Positions 62,776 through 64,000 of a stretch of DNA of 64,000 nt are shown here, in pieces. A program made the translations under genes and the position numbers. Position 1 is the stretch's first letter. Each line of letters begins with the position of its first letter. The notes below the pieces were generated by a model. The model was not told the DNA's origin and made no database searches. It saw only the letters and a program-made list of their open reading frames with translations. The DNA lies in assembly GCF_013085345.1 (NCBI RefSeq), contig NZ_JABFAJ010000007.1, positions 1-64,000 of the forward strand, written 5' to 3'. Source of the stretch: Isoptericola sediminis (GTDB lineage Bacteria > Actinomycetota > Actinomycetes > Actinomycetales > Cellulomonadaceae).

Positions 62776-62781
62776 ACGATA
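62776..62781 (-). promoter_or_regulatory. -10 box TATCGT of the heme oxygenase gene
   Basis: TATCGT on the minus strand, ~50 bp upstream of the heme oxygenase ATG. The iron-box-like sequence covers its -35 region, a good position for repression by a DtxR/IdeR-type protein. Confidence 0.45.
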
Positions 62782-62790
62782 GCGCAGCAC

Positions 62791-62809
62791 TTAGGTATAC
62801 CTATCCTCC
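62791..62809. promoter_or_regulatory. DtxR/IdeR-like iron box
   Basis: TTAGGTATACCTATCCTCC matches the DtxR/IdeR consensus TTAGGTTAGSCTAACCTAA at 13 of 19 positions, with a perfect TAGGTATACCTA core. Its first three bases are the complement of the TAA stop of the upstream sigma-factor gene. Confidence 0.6.
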
Positions 62810-63990
62810 GCCGGCGGCGCGACCGCGCGGTCCTCGGGGGCGTTCCGCAACGCTGCTGCGCGACGCAGCAGGTGGTGCCGCTCCGGCACGGACGTGGCCG
62901 TCCCGGCGGCCCGTGCGTACAGGTCCGCCGCCAGCACCCGCGCACCGGCGAGCTCGTGCAGGTACGCCTCGACGGCGACCCGTCGTGGCACGTCCGGGGC
63001 GACGGCGTCGAGAGCCCTCAGCCCGGCGGGTGGACCGTCGGCGTGCCCGACGGCGACCGCCCGGTTGAGGCGCACCACCGGGGTGTCCGCGAGCGCCACG
63101 AGCTCGTCGTACCACTCGAGGATCTGCACCCAGTCGGTCTCCGCGGCGGTCGCCGCGTCGTCGTGCAGCGCCTGGATGGCCGCCTGCACCTGGTACTCCC
63201 CCAGGCGGTCCCGGGCGAGCGCGGCCTGCAGCAGCCGCACCCCCTCGGCGATCGCCGCGGTGTCCCAGGCCGAGCGGTCCTGCTCGGCGAGCGGCACCAG
63301 CTCGCCACGCCGCGTCCACCGGGCCGCGCGACGGGCGTCGGTGAGCAGCATGAGGGCGAGCAGGCCGGCGACCTCCGGGTCGGCCGTGGCGACGGCGAGC
63401 TGCCGCGTCAACCGGACGGCCTCCCTGGCCAGGTCCACCTCGCCCGTGTGCCCCTCGGTGAACATCACGTACAGCACGCGCAGGACGTTCTGTACATCAC
63501 CTGGCCGGTCGAAGGACTGACCGGACAGCGCACGCTTCGCGCGGCTGATGCGTTGGGCCATCGTGGCTTCCGGGACCATGTACGCCCGCGCCACCTGCGC
63601 CGTCGTCAGCCCGCCGACCGCGCGCAGCGTCAGCGCCACGGCCGAGGCCGGGCTCAGCGACGGGTGGCAGCACCGGCTCAGCAGCAGCAGCGTGTCGTCG
63701 TCCTGCTCGGTCGGGCCCTGCCCCGGGGCGGCCGTCACCTGCTCCTCGCGCCGCCGTCGGGCCTCGTCCGCGCGCCGGGCGTCGAGGAACCGGCGCCAGG
63801 CCACGGTGACGAGCCACGCGCGCGGGTCCGCCGGAAGGTCGGCCGGCCAGCGGCGTGCGGCCTCGACCAGCGCCTCCTGGACGCTGTCCTCCGCGGTGGC
63901 GAAGTCCGCACCGCGGCGCACGAGCGCGCCGAGGACCGGCGGGCCGAGCTCGCGCAGGAGCCCGGCCACGTCCGTCCGGTCCGCGGCCAC
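62791..63990 (-). CDS. ECF42-like sigma factor with TPR-like C-terminal domain (5' end may be outside window)
   Basis: At least 399 aa. Sigma region 2 (~residues 15-80; FATAEDSVQEALVEAARRWP), region 4 (~110-165; LTTAQVARAYMVPEATMAQRISRAKRAL), then a ~220-residue helical DUF6596-type domain (VMFTEGHTGEVDLAREAVRLTRQL; WYDELVALADTPVVRLNRAVAV). This is the ECF42 layout, normally paired with a YCII/DGPF protein gene; none is seen inside the window. GTG 63990 is the first usable start, but the frame stays open to the window end, so the true start may lie beyond 64000. Confidence 0.88.
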   Translation of the reverse strand: MAADRTDVAGLLRELGPPVLGALVRRGADFATAEDSVQEALVEAARRWPADLPADPRAWLVTVAWRRFLDARRADEARRRREEQVTAAPGQGPTEQDDDTLLLLSRCCHPSLSPASAVALTLRAVGGLTTAQVARAYMVPEATMAQRISRAKRALSGQSFDRPGDVQNVLRVLYVMFTEGHTGEVDLAREAVRLTRQLAVATADPEVAGLLALMLLTDARRAARWTRRGELVPLAEQDRSAWDTAAIAEGVRLLQAALARDRLGEYQVQAAIQALHDDAATAAETDWVQILEWYDELVALADTPVVRLNRAVAVGHADGPPAGLRALDAVAPDVPRRVAVEAYLHELAGARVLAADLYARAAGTATSVPERHHLLRRAAALRNAPEDRAVAPPAEDRYT

Positions 63991-64000
63991 TCCGTCGCCC

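Overview
The window is about 64 kb of very GC-rich DNA. Its third codon positions are almost always G or C, GTG starts are frequent, and genes are tightly packed with many 4-bp ATGA/GTGA overlaps. The gene set includes an HU protein, a glutaminase-type NadE, a SigK/RskA-like pair, paired FluC channels, a DUF305/LVIVD pair and NarL-type two-component pairs. Together these suggest a Micrococcales actinobacterium, close to Cellulosimicrobium, Isoptericola, Promicromonospora or Cellulomonas; this is inference from style and gene families. I see no tRNA, rRNA, CRISPR array, phage or insertion sequence, so it reads as ordinary chromosome. No stretch longer than 300 bp lacks a gene.

Layout. 1-3.7 kb: a four-gene ABC export operon with its own winged-helix regulator, bracketed by copies of an intergenic palindrome, then a CPBP-type membrane protein. 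3.8-9.2 kb: a peptide-uptake ABC operon (binding lipoprotein, two permeases, fused double ATPase). 9.4-17.5 kb: a three-module membrane protein (TM, pseudokinase-like, flippase-like), HU, a CopC-type protein, NadE, an amidohydrolase and a lipoprotein. 17.6-22.7 kb: a penicillin-binding lipoprotein divergent from a VanY-type carboxypeptidase, a MalY/PatB-type lyase and a conserved hypothetical. 22.8-29 kb: a GAF/SpoIIE phosphatase, a SigG-like ECF factor, two FluC channels, a 5'-3' exonuclease and a glyoxalase-fold protein. 29-36.1 kb: PEP carboxylase, a YceI/ECF/anti-sigma operon divergent from a lipoprotein, a SHOCT protein, endonuclease IV and a small HTH regulator. 36.4-40.2 kb: a two-component system divergent from an ABC exporter. 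40.3-48.6 kb: five tandem paralogues of a membrane-anchored PQQ-like beta-propeller. 48.6-54.1 kb: a NatAB-like ABC exporter, an AbiEi-like protein and a second two-component system. 54.3-64 kb: a zinc chaperone (AztD), a potassium channel with YibE/F, a DMT transporter, a secreted LVIVD protein divergent from a DUF305 lipoprotein, a CPBP-like protein, heme oxygenase and an ECF42-like sigma factor.

Two regulatory themes recur. First, about half of the genes, and most operon leaders, have a -10-like hexamer (xAxxxT, often TAGGGT, TAGGCT or CAGGAT) exactly 6 or 7 nt before the start codon. That is the layout of leaderless transcripts, and I used it to choose many starts. Shine-Dalgarno starts are mostly kept for exported or regulated proteins. 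Second, several intergenic regions hold readable operators: a mirror-image pair of ECF promoters (33.8 kb), Zur-like boxes (55.7 kb), a Crp/GlxR-like site (60.46 kb) and a DtxR/IdeR-like box (62.8 kb).

The least explained item is the 8.3-kb propeller array. The five proteins share a short cytoplasmic FD[LV] motif, one TM helix, a PGGV-type linker and four cysteines in the same order. At least two of the genes have a candidate promoter built on the previous copy's stop codon.
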